Part shown: one piece after another, positions 38,604 to 48,924 of the stretch
Layout: every line of letters begins with the position of its first letter
How positions within the stretch are numbered: the stretch's first letter is position 1
NCBI RefSeq assembly: GCF_001865575.2
Contig: NZ_CP017561.2
Location: 62,001-126,000 of the forward strand
Direction: 5' to 3'
DNA from: Paraburkholderia sprentiae WSM5005
GTDB taxonomy: Bacteria > Pseudomonadota > Gammaproteobacteria > Burkholderiales > Burkholderiaceae
DNA length: 64,000 nt
Program-made: the position numbers and the translations under genes
The notes under the pieces: generated by a model
Databases searched by the model: none
What the model saw: the letters and a program-made list of their open reading frames with translations, nothing else
Told to the model about the DNA's origin: nothing

Positions 38604-40985
38604 TCAGGCTTGCTGCGCGGCTTGAATCGCGGACCACACGCGATGCGGCGTGGCCGGCATCTGCAGGTTGGTCACGCCAAGCGGCGCGAGCGCATCGATG
38701 ATCGCGTTGATCACGGCCGGCGGCGAGCCGATCGCGCCCGCTTCGCCGCAGCCTTTGACGCCGAGCGGATTGTGCGTGCACGGCGTGCCCTTCGAGGTCT
38801 CGACCGTGAAGTCGGGCAGATCGGACGCATGCGGCATCGCGTAGTCCATGTACGAGCCGGACAGCAGTTGTCCGCTGTCGTTGTCGTACACGCAGCGCTC
38901 GAGCATCGCCTGGCCGATGCCTTGCCCGAGCCCGCCATGCACCTGGCCTTCGACGATCATCGGATTGATCACGTTGCCGAAATCGTCGACCGCGGTGAAC
39001 TGCTGGATGCGGGAGACGCCGGTGTCCGGATCGACTTCGATCTCGCAGATATACGCACCCGACGGATACGTGAAATTGGTCGGATCGTAAAAGGCGCTCT
39101 CTTCGAGCCCCGGTTCGAGCACGTCGAGCGGATAGTTGTGCGGCACGTACGCCGCGAGCGAGATTTCCGCGAACGCTTTCGTGCGGTCGGTGCCTGCGAC
39201 GCGGAACACGCCGTTCTTGAACTCGATGTCTTCAGCCGACGCTTCGAGCAGATGCGCGGCGATCTTCTTCGCCTTTGCTTCGATTTTGTCGAGCGCCTTC
39301 GAAATGGCCGAGCCGCCCACCGCGATCGAACGCGAGCCGTACGTGCCCATGCCGAACGCGATGCGGCCGGTGTCGCCATGCACGATCTCGACGCTGTCCA
39401 GCGGAATGCCGAGCCGGTCCGCGACCACCTGCGCGAAGGTCGTTTCATGCCCCTGGCCGTGACTGTGCGAGCCCGTGAACACGGTGACCGAACCGGTCGG
39501 ATGCACGCGAATCTGGCCGACTTCGAACAGGCCCGCGCGCGCGCCGAGCGCGCCCGCGATGTTCGACGGCGCGAGACCGCATGCCTCGATGTAGCACGAG
39601 TAGCCGAGGCCGCGCCGCTTGCCGTTCTTTTCGGATTCCTGCCGGCGTGCGGCGAAGCCCTCGACGTCCGCGAGCGTGAGCGCACGCGACAGGATCGCGT
39701 TGTAGTCGCCCGTATCGTAGGTGAGGCCGACCGGCGTCGCGTACGGGAACTGCGTGATGAAATTGCGGCGGCGGATTTCCGCGGGATCGAGTTTCATCTC
39801 GCGCGCCGCGGCTTCGACCAGACGCTCGACGACGAATGTCGCTTCCGGCCGGCCCGCGCCGCGATAGGCATCGACGGGAACGGTGTTGGTGAAGACCGCC
39901 TTCACTTCCGCGTAGATCGCGGGCGTGGCGTATTGCCCGGCGAGCAGCGTCGCGTACAGGATCGTCGGCACGCTCGACGCGAACGTCGACAGATACGCGC
40001 CCATGTTCGCGATCGTATGCACGCGCATGGCGAGGAATTTGCCGTCGGCGTCCAGCGCGAGTTCGGCTTGGGTCACGTGATCACGTCCGTGCGCGTCGGA
40101 AAGGAAGGCTTCGGAGCGCTCGGCGGTCCATTTGACCGGCCGGCCGATCCTCTTCGATGCCCACGTGAGCGCGACGTCTTCCGCGTATAGAAAGATCTTC
40201 GAGCCGAAGCCGCCACCGACGTCCGGCGCGATCACGCGCAGCTTCGATTCCGGCAGCGACAGCACGAACGCGGCCATCAGCAGCCGCTCGACGTGCGGAT
40301 TCTGATTGGCGACATACAGCGTGTAGCTGTCGTCCTGCGCCGAATAGTTCGCGTTGACCGCGCGCGGTTCGATCGCGTTCGGCACGAGGCGATTGTTGAC
40401 GATGTCGAGCGTGGTCACGTGCGCGGCTTTCGCGAACGCGGCATCGGTCGCGGCCTTGTCGCCGTGGCCCCAGTTGTAGCAGACGTTGTCGGGCACTTCG
40501 TCGTGCACCGCCGCCTGCCCCGGGTCGGCCGCATGCGCGGTATCGACGACGGCCGGCAGCACGTCGTAATCGACATCGATCAATTCGGCCGCATCTTTCG
40601 CGGCCTTGATCGAGTCGGCGATTACGAGCGCGACCTGATCGCCCACGTGCCGTGCTTTGGTATGCGCGATCACCGGATGCGGCGGCTCGTTCATCGGCTT
40701 GCCATCGGTGCTGTGGATCAGCCAGCCGCACGGCAGTCCGCCGACGTTGTCGGCGGCGAGATCCGCGCCGGTGAAGATCGCGACCACGCCCGGCGACTGT
40801 TTGGCCGCGCGCGTGTCGATGCTGCCGATCTTCGCGTGCGCGTGCGGTGAGCGCAGGAACACCGCATAGGTTTGCTGCGGCAGCACGATGTCGTCGGTGT
40901 ACTGGCCTTTGCCGGTCAGGAAGCGATAGTCTTCCTTGCGTTCGACGGCGGCGCCGATCAGGCTCGGGGTGTCGGGTGCGTTCAT
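38604..40985 (-). CDS. coxL: Form II CoxL-like molybdenum hydroxylase large subunit
   Basis: The 793-residue large subunit binds molybdopterin cytosine dinucleotide. Key features are the AYRGAGR signature (373-379), the Q-loop [13 protein letters not shown] and the catalytic Glu748 in GCGEAGAIG. True form I CO dehydrogenases have AYxCSFR with a copper-binding Cys; AYRGAGR marks the form II or related aldehyde/xanthine group. So CO oxidation is doubtful and the substrate is unknown. The ATG at 40985 has GAGGAG upstream. It follows coxS by 10 bases. Confidence 0.9.
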   Translation of the reverse strand: MNAPDTPSLIGAAVERKEDYRFLTGKGQYTDDIVLPQQTYAVFLRSPHAHAKIGSIDTRAAKQSPGVVAIFTGADLAADNVGGLPCGWLIHSTDGKPMNEPPHPVIAHTKARHVGDQVALVIADSIKAAKDAAELIDVDYDVLPAVVDTAHAADPGQAAVHDEVPDNVCYNWGHGDKAATDAAFAKAAHVTTLDIVNNRLVPNAIEPRAVNANYSAQDDSYTLYVANQNPHVERLLMAAFVLSLPESKLRVIAPDVGGGFGSKIFLYAEDVALTWASKRIGRPVKWTAERSEAFLSDAHGRDHVTQAELALDADGKFLAMRVHTIANMGAYLSTFASSVPTILYATLLAGQYATPAIYAEVKAVFTNTVPVDAYRGAGRPEATFVVERLVEAAAREMKLDPAEIRRRNFITQFPYATPVGLTYDTGDYNAILSRALTLADVEGFAARRQESEKNGKRRGLGYSCYIEACGLAPSNIAGALGARAGLFEVGQIRVHPTGSVTVFTGSHSHGQGHETTFAQVVADRLGIPLDSVEIVHGDTGRIAFGMGTYGSRSIAVGGSAISKALDKIEAKAKKIAAHLLEASAEDIEFKNGVFRVAGTDRTKAFAEISLAAYVPHNYPLDVLEPGLEESAFYDPTNFTYPSGAYICEIEVDPDTGVSRIQQFTAVDDFGNVINPMIVEGQVHGGLGQGIGQAMLERCVYDNDSGQLLSGSYMDYAMPHASDLPDFTVETSKGTPCTHNPLGVKGCGEAGAIGSPPAVINAIIDALAPLGVTNLQMPATPHRVWSAIQAAQQA

Positions 40986-40995
40986 CGTCGGCTCC

Positions 40996-41517
40996 TCAGG
41001 CGGCGGCTGCGCCGGCGGCATTCGCGCCGGCAGATGCGCTCGATGCGGCGGACTTCATGCCCGCGGCGCCTTCGAGCACGGCCTTGACGATGTTGTGATA
41101 GCCCGTGCAACGGCACAGGTTGCCGTCGAGCTGTTCGCGCACTTCGTCGCCGGTCAGATCGGGTTGACGTTGCACCAGCGACACCGCGCTCATCACCATG
41201 CCCGGCGTGCAGAAACCGCATTGCAGACCGTGGCAGTGCTTGAACGCCGCCTGCATCGGATGCAGCGCGCCGTTGTGCGCGAGCCCTTCGATGGTCGTGA
41301 CGTCGGCGCCATCGGCTTGCGCGGCGAGGATGTTGCAGGACTTGATCGCGCGGCCGTTCAGATGCACGGTGCAGGCGCCGCATTGCGCCGTATCGCAGCC
41401 GACGTGGGTGCCGGTCAGACGGAGTTGATCGCGCAGGAACTGGACAAGCAAGGTGCCAGGGTCGACTGAGGCGCTCACGGGCGCGCCATTGACCGTCAGA
41501 CTGATGCTGATCGCCAT
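40996..41517 (-). CDS. coxS: Cox-like [2Fe-2S] small subunit
   Basis: The 173-residue subunit binds two [2Fe-2S] clusters and passes electrons from the Mo centre to FAD. The plant-ferredoxin-type cluster uses C41, C46, C49 and C61. The second cluster uses C100, C103 (CGFCTPGM), C135 and C137 (CRCTGY). An Ala/Ser-rich tail of about 20 residues follows. It is the first gene of the operon, so the promoter lies in 41518-41932. Confidence 0.92.
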   Translation of the reverse strand: MAISISLTVNGAPVSASVDPGTLLVQFLRDQLRLTGTHVGCDTAQCGACTVHLNGRAIKSCNILAAQADGADVTTIEGLAHNGALHPMQAAFKHCHGLQCGFCTPGMVMSAVSLVQRQPDLTGDEVREQLDGNLCRCTGYHNIVKAVLEGAAGMKSAASSASAGANAAGAAAA

Positions 41518-41932
41518 GAAGCTGTCTCCTTAATCGATCGGAGCGAGCGCTTCGGCGTATCGATCCCCGCCTCGGCGCAGACCACGATCCCATGCAAGGT
41601 AGTTGCTGTGGGTGAGATCGGACCTGTGTTTGTTGTTGCCCCTGCTTTGCTTCGACTGCGTGCTGACTGCGATTCGCGAGGTCCGACGAGAGTGCTGCGG
41701 GTTTGATAGGTCTGCCGAAAAGTAAAGCACAAATCGCGCGACCGCGCTATGAGGGGAAGTGTGTTCGGCGGGTGCGAGCGCACGAAGAGAGACATCGCGG
41801 CCATGCAATGGCACGCCGCAAAGACATGCGCCCCGTCTGCGGAGCACGAGGGGGCGCATCGAAAGATCGGCGCAAACCCAGGCCGCGCTCGCGAGCCTTC
41901 AGCGCATTGGGTCGCCTCGCCGAAACCGCGCG
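41518..41932. other. Upstream region of the Cox-like operon
   Basis: A 415-base gap between coxS (leftward) and the end of the APC permease gene (also leftward). It must hold the operon promoter and probably the APC terminator. I see no convincing hexamer pair, terminator stem or regulator palindrome. The short open frames look like GC-rich noise. Confidence 0.4.
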
Positions 41933-43324
41933 TTACTTCGCCAGTTTCGAGTGACGGCGCGAGTAGCCGAAATAGATGACCATGCCGATCAGCAGCCAGA
42001 TCACGAACGCGCCCCACGTGATGCCTTGCAGGTTCAGCATCAGGAACAGGCACGATGCGACCGCGAGCACCGGCACGACCGGCACGCCCGGGCAACGGAA
42101 CGCGCGCGGCAGCTCGGGGTGCGTCTTGCGCAGCACCAGCACCGCGATCGACACCATCGAGAACGCCGCGAGCGTGCCGATGTTGATCAGTTCAGCCAAC
42201 ACATTGAGCGGCACCAGCGCGCCGATCAGGCCGAAGAAGAGACCGACGAGCCACGTCGTGAAGAACGGCGTCGCGAAACGCGGATGGACTTTCGACAGCT
42301 TCGCCGGCAGCAGGCCGTCGCGCGACATCGCGAAGATCACCCGAGTCTGACCGTAGGCCATCACGAGAATCACGGTCAGCATGCCGAGCACGGCGCCGAG
42401 ATCGATGAAGCCCGCGACCCAGTTCTGCCCCGCGAGCTGCAGCGCGTACGACACCGGGTGCGAAACGCCCATGAACTTCTCCGACGGCACGATGCCGGTG
42501 ACGACGGCGGCCACTGCCACGTACAGCACCGCGCAGACGCCGAGCGACGCGATGATGCCGATCGGCAGGTCGCGCTTCGGGTTTTTCACCTCTTCGGCCG
42601 CCGACGACACCGAGTCGAAACCGATGAACGCGAAGAACATCACCGCGGCCGCGCCGAATACGCCGCTCCAGCCGTGAGGCATGAACGGGTGCCAGTTGGC
42701 CGGCGTGACGTGAAACACGCCCACACCGATCACGAGCAGCACCACGACCACCTTGATCGCGACCATGATGTTGTTGATCCGCGCGGACTCGCGCACACCG
42801 AGCGACAGCAGCGTGGTGATCGCCATCATCACCAGGAAGGCGGGCAGGTTGAACAGCGTTTCGTGCCCGGGGACGGCGCCGGGGGCCGCGCTCAGCGCCA
42901 TCGGCAGCGACACGCCGAAGCCCGACAGCAGCGACTGCAGATAGCCGGACCAGCCGACCGACACCGCTGAGGTCGCGAGCCCGTACTCGAGCATCAGGTC
43001 CCAGCCGATGATCCACGCTGCCAGCTCGCCGAGCGTCGCGTACGAGTACGTGTAGATCGAGCCGGCGACTGGAATCGTCGACGCGAATTCCGCGTAGGCG
43101 AGCGCCGCGAAGCCGCAGGCGATCGCCGCGATCACGAACGAGATCATCAGCGCGGGGCCGGCCTGCAAGGCGCCCGTACCGGTCAGCACGAAAATGCCGG
43201 TGCCGATGATGGCGCCGACGCCGAGGAAAGTCAGATCGAGCGCGCCGAGCGCCTTTTTCAGGCCGGCGGTCTGAGCGCTCGCCGCGAGCATGTGCTCGAC
43301 GCTCTTCTTGCGAAACAGGGACAT
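41933..43324 (-). CDS. APC-superfamily amino acid permease (cationic amino acid transporter type)
   Basis: A 463-residue inner-membrane protein with about 12 spans. It has the APC consensus VGAIIGTGIFVLTG in span 1, FAFIGFDSVSSAAEEVKNPKRDLP in span 6 and FATPFFTTW later. The SxxAEEVKNPxRDLP pattern is seen in CAT/YhdG-type cationic amino acid transporters. The substrate is inferred, probably amino acids or polyamines. It is separated from the two-component genes by 128 bases. Confidence 0.85.
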   Translation of the reverse strand: MSLFRKKSVEHMLAASAQTAGLKKALGALDLTFLGVGAIIGTGIFVLTGTGALQAGPALMISFVIAAIACGFAALAYAEFASTIPVAGSIYTYSYATLGELAAWIIGWDLMLEYGLATSAVSVGWSGYLQSLLSGFGVSLPMALSAAPGAVPGHETLFNLPAFLVMMAITTLLSLGVRESARINNIMVAIKVVVVLLVIGVGVFHVTPANWHPFMPHGWSGVFGAAAVMFFAFIGFDSVSSAAEEVKNPKRDLPIGIIASLGVCAVLYVAVAAVVTGIVPSEKFMGVSHPVSYALQLAGQNWVAGFIDLGAVLGMLTVILVMAYGQTRVIFAMSRDGLLPAKLSKVHPRFATPFFTTWLVGLFFGLIGALVPLNVLAELINIGTLAAFSMVSIAVLVLRKTHPELPRAFRCPGVPVVPVLAVASCLFLMLNLQGITWGAFVIWLLIGMVIYFGYSRRHSKLAK

Positions 43325-43452
43325 TGGCGGGGGTCTCCAGTGGTGCACGCGCGCTGCGCGCCTAATGCCGGGAAAACCCGCGATTCTAGCGGATGCGCGC
43401 TGGCGGCCTGGTTTGCGGCGGCACTTTGGAGGACAAGGCGATCGGCGAAGGT

Positions 43453-44109
43453 TTAGCCCGCCATCGCGGGATTCAGGTCGACGAGGCGGTTGCTCATCAC
43501 ATAAAAGGTCAGCTCGGCGTTGTTGCGCAGCTTCATCTTGTCGAGCAGCCGCGTGCGGTACACGCTGACCGTCTTCACCGACAGCGACAGCGCGGCGGCG
43601 ATATCGGTGAGCCGTTTGCCCGACGCGAGCATGCACAGCGTCTGGTATTCGCGATCGGAGAGCTTTTCGTGCGGCAACTGCTCGCCGTCGAACGACACAT
43701 AGTCGGCGAGCGCCTCGGCCATCTCCGGGCTCACGTACTTGCGCCCGGCGGCGACCTGCTGGATCGCGCCGATCATCTGCGCGGCGTCGACCGTCTTCGA
43801 CAGATAGCCGGACGCGCCGGCTTTGAGCGCGCGCACCGCGTACTGATCCTCGCGGAACATCGAGAACATCAGCACCGCGACGCGCGGCGCCTTGCGCTTC
43901 AGGCGCTTGAGCACCTCCACGCCGTTCATGTCCGGCAGCGAGATGTCGAGCAGCACGACGTCGAAGTTCTGATGGACGACCGAATCGAGCGCTTCCGAGC
44001 CGTTTTGCGCCTCGGCGACCTCACGCGCGACGCCGCGATCGAGCAGCAGCTGGCGAACGCCTTGGCGGACCACCGCGTGATCTTCGACGATCAGGATGCG
44101 CAGGCTCAT
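43453..44109 (-). CDS. NarL/FixJ-family response regulator
   Basis: The 218-residue protein has a receiver domain with phospho-acceptor Asp55 (VVLLDISLPDMNG), Thr/Ser and Lys in GYLSKTVDA, and a LuxR-type helix-turn-helix (LTDIAAALSLSVKTVSVYRTRLLDKM). It follows the sensor kinase gene by ten bases, so they form a two-component pair. The targets are unknown. Confidence 0.88.
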   Translation of the reverse strand: MSLRILIVEDHAVVRQGVRQLLLDRGVAREVAEAQNGSEALDSVVHQNFDVVLLDISLPDMNGVEVLKRLKRKAPRVAVLMFSMFREDQYAVRALKAGASGYLSKTVDAAQMIGAIQQVAAGRKYVSPEMAEALADYVSFDGEQLPHEKLSDREYQTLCMLASGKRLTDIAAALSLSVKTVSVYRTRLLDKMKLRNNAELTFYVMSNRLVDLNPAMAG

Positions 44110-44119
44110 GGTCGCGCGC

Positions 44120-45007
44120 TCACGCTTGCAGCGCGCGTCGGGCGGCGCGCGGCGCGGGGGTGGCCGCGAGCAGCGCGGGCCACGCAAAACGGGCCTCGAT
44201 CAGCGTGCCGCGCGGGGCGATCGCGCCGTGGCTGCCATTGCCGCTGGCGCCGCCAGGACCGACGCTCGCGCGTCTCGCGCTGACTCGCAGTGTGCCGTCG
44301 AATGCGACGCAGCGCGCCTGCATGCCAGCGAGGCCGAAGTGGCCGTCTGATTTTTGCTGGCCACCGCGTTCGCGCGTGCCGCGCGGCGGGCCGATCCCAT
44401 CGTCGCTGACCAAGAGCGTGAGATGCCGCGCGCCTGTTTCGATGCGCACGTCGGCGCACGTCGCGTGGGCGTGCTTGGCGACGTTGTTCAGCGCCTCCTG
44501 CGCGACACGGAACACGGCGAGCGCCGCATCGGCGGGCAGGCGCGCGAGCCGCGTGTCGTCGCTGCAGGCGAAAGCGGTCCGCAAGCCGGTGCGCGTGGCG
44601 AAGTCGCGGATCCAGCACTTCAGCGTGCCGGCGATGCCCGACTCGAGCGTCGGCGCGTGGAGTTGCGCGACGGCCTCGCGGCTCGCGGCGCACACGGCGT
44701 CGAGCGAACGGTTCGCGACCGCGAGCGCAGCCGCGCATTGCGGCGGCGCGTCGGCGGGCAGCCAGGTTTCAATGCCGGCGAGCGCGAAGCGCGTCGCGGT
44801 CAGCTCGGCGCCGACGCCGTCGTGTAGCTCGCGCGCGATGTGACTGCGCACGCTTTCCTGCGCGCCGACCAGCTCGGCCGATAGCTCGCGCACCCGCGCG
44901 CGCAGCCGCTCGATCTCGCGTGCGGCGTGCGACGGCATGTCGAAGCCATCACGCTGCGCCGGTGAGGCCAGCGCAGCGTTGAACGGGACGGCAGTCGACG
45001 TATCCAT
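44120..45007 (-). CDS. Cytoplasmic HPK7-type sensor histidine kinase
   Basis: The 295-residue kinase has a short coiled coil (residues about 28-50), a HisKA_3 box RELHDGVGAELTAT with His62, and a HATPase domain with ALNNVAKHA and SDDGIGPP. It has no membrane helix and no sensor domain, so it senses either a cytoplasmic signal or a partner protein. The ATG at 45007 has a GAGGGGG ribosome-binding site six bases upstream. Its partner is the adjacent NarL-type regulator. Confidence 0.82.
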   Translation of the reverse strand: MDTSTAVPFNAALASPAQRDGFDMPSHAAREIERLRARVRELSAELVGAQESVRSHIARELHDGVGAELTATRFALAGIETWLPADAPPQCAAALAVANRSLDAVCAASREAVAQLHAPTLESGIAGTLKCWIRDFATRTGLRTAFACSDDTRLARLPADAALAVFRVAQEALNNVAKHAHATCADVRIETGARHLTLLVSDDGIGPPRGTRERGGQQKSDGHFGLAGMQARCVAFDGTLRVSARRASVGPGGASGNGSHGAIAPRGTLIEARFAWPALLAATPAPRAARRALQA

Positions 45008-45427
45008 GAATTTCCCCCTCAGGAAGCGGAGCGGACAGCGAAGCGGGCGCACACAGGCGGCGCGAAAACTACGAATCACGGGGTTTCGCACTGCACGATC
45101 GGCGACCGCAGCAACGCACGAAACGCAACGGCACAACGTAACGAAATTTACATTCAGTAACACGCCGGGTTGATGACAATTGCTGCGCGTATTCGTCTGT
45201 TCTCGCGGCGCGATGATATCTCAAAAAGCGTGAAAAAGCGGTCACACCAACGGTTAGCGCAGGGTCTTGAGAGATTACATGAGGTTACCGAGCGCCCGTC
45301 GTGTCGGAGGAATTCTGACAGCGAAAGTCATGTAACAGGCTCCGATTTGTAACGGAACAACAAAAAGGAGCCGGAGGCTCCTTTATTTGAAGTTCGCGGC
45401 GCGCGGGCCGCGAAGAGGGCATGCGGC
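45008..45427. other. Intergenic region between the kinase gene and fpr
   Basis: A 420-base, AT-richer gap that holds the promoter of the leftward kinase-regulator pair and the 3' end region of fpr. A terminator at 45362-45390 is listed separately. No other clear signal is visible. Confidence 0.4.
45362..45390. terminator. Terminator after fpr
   Basis: AAAGGAGCC-GGA-GGCTCCTTT (about 45364-45384) is a nine-base-pair stem with A- and T-runs on each side, 40 bases past the fpr stop. It can act leftward for fpr and, in principle, also rightward. Confidence 0.8.
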
Positions 45428-46198
45428 TTAGCCGACGAAGGCCTTTTCGACCACGTAATGACCTGGCTCGTTGTTGCTGCCTTCCTTAAAACCCCCGTCT
45501 TCGAGCAGCTTGCGCGTGTCGCGCAGCATGTGCGGGCTGCCGCACAGCATGACGCGGTCGTTCTCCAGCGAGAAACCCGGCACGCCGAGATCGGCAAACA
45601 GCTTTTCGGTTTCGATCAACTCGGTGATGCGGCCACGGTTCTGGAACGCTTCGCGCGTCACGGTCGGGTAGTACAGCAGCTTTTCCTGCACGAGCTCGCC
45701 GAGGTGTTCGTGCGCCGGCAGGTGATCGGTGATGTATTCCTTGTACGCGAGTTCGTCGACGAAACGGCAGGTGTGCGTGAGGACCACGCGCTCGTAGCGG
45801 TCGTAAATGTCCGGATCCTTGATGATCGACATGAACGGCGCGAGGCCCGTGCCGGTGGACAACAGCCACAGCGTCTTGCCCGGCAGCAGGTTATCGGCCA
45901 CCAGCGTGCCCACCGGCTTCTTGCCGATCAGCACTTCGTCGCCGACCTTCAGGTGCTGCAGACGCGAGGTGAGCGGGCCGTCCTGCACCTTGATGCTCAG
46001 GAATTCGAGATGTTCTTCGTAGTTCGCACTGGCGAGGCTGTATGCGCGCAGCAGCGGCTTACCCTCGACCTGCAGGCCCACCATCGTGAACTGGCCGTTT
46101 TCGAAGCGGAACGACGGATCGCGCGTGCAGGTGAAGCTGAAAAGCGTATCGGTCCAGTGATGGACGCTCAGGACGGTTTGTGAATTCAGGTTGCTCAT
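45428..46198 (-). CDS. fpr: Ferredoxin/flavodoxin-NADP reductase
   Basis: Fpr transfers electrons between NADPH and ferredoxin or flavodoxin and protects against oxidative stress. The 256-residue protein has the FAD motif RAYSLASANYEEHL, the NADP phosphate-binding LLSTGTGLAPFMS and the C-terminal HYVVEKAFVG. The start MSNLNSQTVLSVHHWTDT fits bacterial (subclass I/II) Fpr; the ATG at 46198 matches family length. It is monocistronic. Confidence 0.92.
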   Translation of the reverse strand: MSNLNSQTVLSVHHWTDTLFSFTCTRDPSFRFENGQFTMVGLQVEGKPLLRAYSLASANYEEHLEFLSIKVQDGPLTSRLQHLKVGDEVLIGKKPVGTLVADNLLPGKTLWLLSTGTGLAPFMSIIKDPDIYDRYERVVLTHTCRFVDELAYKEYITDHLPAHEHLGELVQEKLLYYPTVTREAFQNRGRITELIETEKLFADLGVPGFSLENDRVMLCGSPHMLRDTRKLLEDGGFKEGSNNEPGHYVVEKAFVG

Positions 46199-46848
46199 GG
46201 CTTCTTGGATAGTGCGAAAACAAAGGCGGCCAGTCGTCTGAGCCGGCCGGCACGGCAAGGGCGATGCTGCGCTGATCCGGGGTCGGGACTTTCGCGCAAC
46301 CCGCCATTTTACCGTGCCCGCCGGGGCGGGGCCGCGGCGCGGCGGTCGAGGCTGGTCAAGCGGGTTGCCGGACCGGAAAGCGGCAGCGCCGGCTTGCTGG
46401 CGCCGCCAGCAACGTTGGCGTGGGAGCGGCCGTGCTTCAGCGGTGTGCGGCGATTCGGCGAGCGCCGCGCAGGGCGGCTGTCATTGGCTGTCCGGCAGGC
46501 GCGCAAGCGGCGCGCCGCGCGGGCAACAATTTCAGGATGATACCCAAAGGCGGCGTGCGCTGCAGCATTGACCCTGCTGATAAAACTGGCAAATGGGGCG
46601 CAACCCGGCCGGCGCGATCGGGATCGCATCGCGTCGATATCGTTGGCGCGGCGCGAGTTTTCGGGGAATACGCCAGACGTTGCCTCGACGAAACGCCCAC
46701 TGCGGCGCGTCACGGTCACAGGTGCCGGCGTAAATGTATTGGTACACAGATACGGGCCTAGGACGGCAATGCTTGAACTAGACCTCGACCAGACAACGAA
46801 TTTCCATCCGATGCAATCGTTGACGCCCGACTCGCGGGCGCCGCGTGT
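46199..46848. other. Intergenic region between fpr and the sugar importer operon
   Basis: A 650-base gap with the fpr promoter region (read leftward) and the 3' end of the sugar importer operon. Open frames on both strands are Arg/Ala-rich and lack family motifs. No terminator, repeat or RNA gene was recognised. Confidence 0.4.
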
Positions 46849-47805
46849 TCACGCAACGGCCGCACGCTTTTTCCCGCGCTGTTTCAACACCCCTGCCTGC
46901 AGCACGATCACGAGTAGCAGGAACACGCCGCGAATCACCGACTGCCAGTACTCCGACAGACTGATGAACCCCAGCCCATTCTCGAAGTTAAGCAGATTGA
47001 ATACGAGCCCGAGCAGCAGCACACCGGCAATCGTCATCGCAACGGAACCCTCGCCGCCGGTCAGCAGCGTGCCGCCCAGCACGACCGCGGAAATCGCGAA
47101 CAGCTCCCAGCCGACGCCTTCGTTCGGCTGCCCCGCGCCGAACTGCGCGGCGAGGATCACGCCCGCCATGCCGGCGAGCAGCCCGCTCACCGCATAGGCC
47201 ATGACCAGCGTGCGGTCGACGTTCAGCCCCATCAGCCGCGCGGCCTCTTCGCTGCCGCCGATCGCGAGCGAGTGCCGCCCGAAGCGCGTGCCGCGCAGCG
47301 CGAGCCAGCCGGCCACCGCGGCAACGAGCGCGACGAGTCCCGGAATCGGCAGACCGAACAGGTCGCCCTGACCGAAGTTGCCGAAGTTCGAATCGGCCGC
47401 GATCGATACCGCGTCGTTCTTGCCCAGCAACAGCGCGACGCCGTGCGCGCCGAGGCTCGTCGCGAGCGTGACGATGAACGGCAGAATCTTGAGCCGCGTG
47501 ATGATGATGCCGTTCAGCACGCCCACCGCGAGTCCGGCCGCGCAGCCCGCCAGCACCGCGACCCAGCCGCCGTAGACGCTCGTCAGTGCGGCGACCACGC
47601 TCGCGAGCGCCGCGACCGTGCCGACCGACAGGTCGATGCCGCCCGTGATGATCACGAAGGCCATGCCGATCGAGATCAGCGCGAACATCGAGTTGTAGCG
47701 CCAGAACGAGGTGATGTTGTACGCCGAGCCGAAGTGGTCATAGCGCACGAGGCCGACGACGACCAGCGCCGCGAGCGCGAGCAGGATCGGAAGATTCTTT
47801 TTCAT
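46849..47805 (-). CDS. yjfF: Sugar ABC transporter permease, YjfF-like
   Basis: One of the two membrane subunits of a ribose/galactofuranose-type ABC importer. The 318-residue protein has about eight to ten spans and the family features FVIITGGIDLSVGTVAALAS and the EAA-like RLMGLNVDRT loop. It lies 63 bases after ytfT. In E. coli YtfQRT-YjfF takes up galactofuranose; the substrate here may differ. Confidence 0.85.
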   Translation of the reverse strand: MKKNLPILLALAALVVVGLVRYDHFGSAYNITSFWRYNSMFALISIGMAFVIITGGIDLSVGTVAALASVVAALTSVYGGWVAVLAGCAAGLAVGVLNGIIITRLKILPFIVTLATSLGAHGVALLLGKNDAVSIAADSNFGNFGQGDLFGLPIPGLVALVAAVAGWLALRGTRFGRHSLAIGGSEEAARLMGLNVDRTLVMAYAVSGLLAGMAGVILAAQFGAGQPNEGVGWELFAISAVVLGGTLLTGGEGSVAMTIAGVLLLGLVFNLLNFENGLGFISLSEYWQSVIRGVFLLLVIVLQAGVLKQRGKKRAAVA

Positions 47806-47868
47806 CGCATCGAGTCCGGAAAGGTGGCGCGCGGATCGTGAAAATGAGCGCGAAAAGCAGCGCCAGAA

Positions 47869-48924
47869 TCAGCGCGAGCGCCGCTGCACGTAAACCGCCG
47901 CGACGATGATGCCGGCCTTCACGACGAGCGCGGCCGCATCGGGAATGCCGTGCGCGAGCAGCGTATAGCGCAGCAGCTGGATGATCAGCGCGCCGATCAG
48001 CGTGCCGCCGATGTACGCCTTGCCGCCCGTCAGCGCGGTGCCGCCGACCGCAACGGCCGCGATCGCGTCGAGCTCGACGCCAAGCCCCACGACGTTGGCA
48101 TCCGACGACGAATTCACCGAGATCGAGATCAGCCCTGCCAGGCCCGCGAGCGCCGCGCACAACGTGTACGCGATCATCTTCACCGCGGCGGTCGGCACGC
48201 CGCACAGATACGCGGCTTTCTCGTTGCCGCCGGTGATCAGCAGATACTGGCCGAACAAAGTCTTGCGAACGACCCACACGAAAACGCCGACGAGCGCGAG
48301 CATCAGCAGCACCTGGAACGGCACGCCCGCGACCTTGCCGAGCGCGATCCACTGGAAGGCTGGGGTGTTGAACGCCTGCAGGCTGCCGTCGGTGACGACC
48401 TGCGCGATGCCGCGCCCGGCGATGAACAGCACCAGCGTCGCGACGATCGGCTGCACGGAAAGCCGCGTGACGAGCAGGCCGTTGAACACGCCGCATGCGG
48501 CCGCCGCGGCGACCGGTAGCACGAACGCTAGCGCGATGCCGAGCGGCCCCGCTATGTTGAGGAACAGCATCGGCGCGAGCGCACCCGAAATCGCCATCGA
48601 AGCGCCGACCGACAGATCGATGCCGCCCGTCGCCACGACCAGCGTCATGCCGATGCCGACGATCACGATCGTCACGACCTGAGTCATGTTCACGTTGAAG
48701 GTCTGCAACGACCAGAAGTGCGGCGTGAAGATCAGGTTGAACAGCACCATCGCGAGCAGCACGATCACTTCGCGCTGCATCGCGAGATGGCGCCACTTGT
48801 GCAGGCTGCTTGCGGAGCGCGCGCGCGGGGCATCGGCCGATTGCATCGCGGTGGCGTCGGCGCCCGGCGCAGCGGCGCCCCGCACATCGGTGTGCAGCGA
48901 ATTTGAAGGCAGCTTAAGCGCCAT
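47869..48924 (-). CDS. ytfT: Sugar ABC transporter permease, YtfT-like
   Basis: The second permease of the importer, 351 residues. An N-terminal soluble stretch of about 45 residues precedes the spans; VVATGGIDLSVGASMAISG and AVGGTALTGGKAYIGGTLIG are typical of the family. The ATG at 48924 overlaps the end of ytfR by 11 bases, so the two are translationally coupled. Confidence 0.85.
   Translation of the reverse strand: MALKLPSNSLHTDVRGAAAPGADATAMQSADAPRARSASSLHKWRHLAMQREVIVLLAMVLFNLIFTPHFWSLQTFNVNMTQVVTIVIVGIGMTLVVATGGIDLSVGASMAISGALAPMLFLNIAGPLGIALAFVLPVAAAAACGVFNGLLVTRLSVQPIVATLVLFIAGRGIAQVVTDGSLQAFNTPAFQWIALGKVAGVPFQVLLMLALVGVFVWVVRKTLFGQYLLITGGNEKAAYLCGVPTAAVKMIAYTLCAALAGLAGLISISVNSSSDANVVGLGVELDAIAAVAVGGTALTGGKAYIGGTLIGALIIQLLRYTLLAHGIPDAAALVVKAGIIVAAVYVQRRSR

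Noticed and set aside
38574..40190. Long open frame antisense to coxL (538 codons)
   Set aside because: Its translation is Arg/Asp/His-rich with no family motif, it lies wholly opposite a confident gene, and GC-rich codon bias produces such shadows.
46199..46848. Possible decayed gene in the fpr-importer gap
   Set aside because: No frame shows family motifs or balanced composition; it looks like ordinary spacer.
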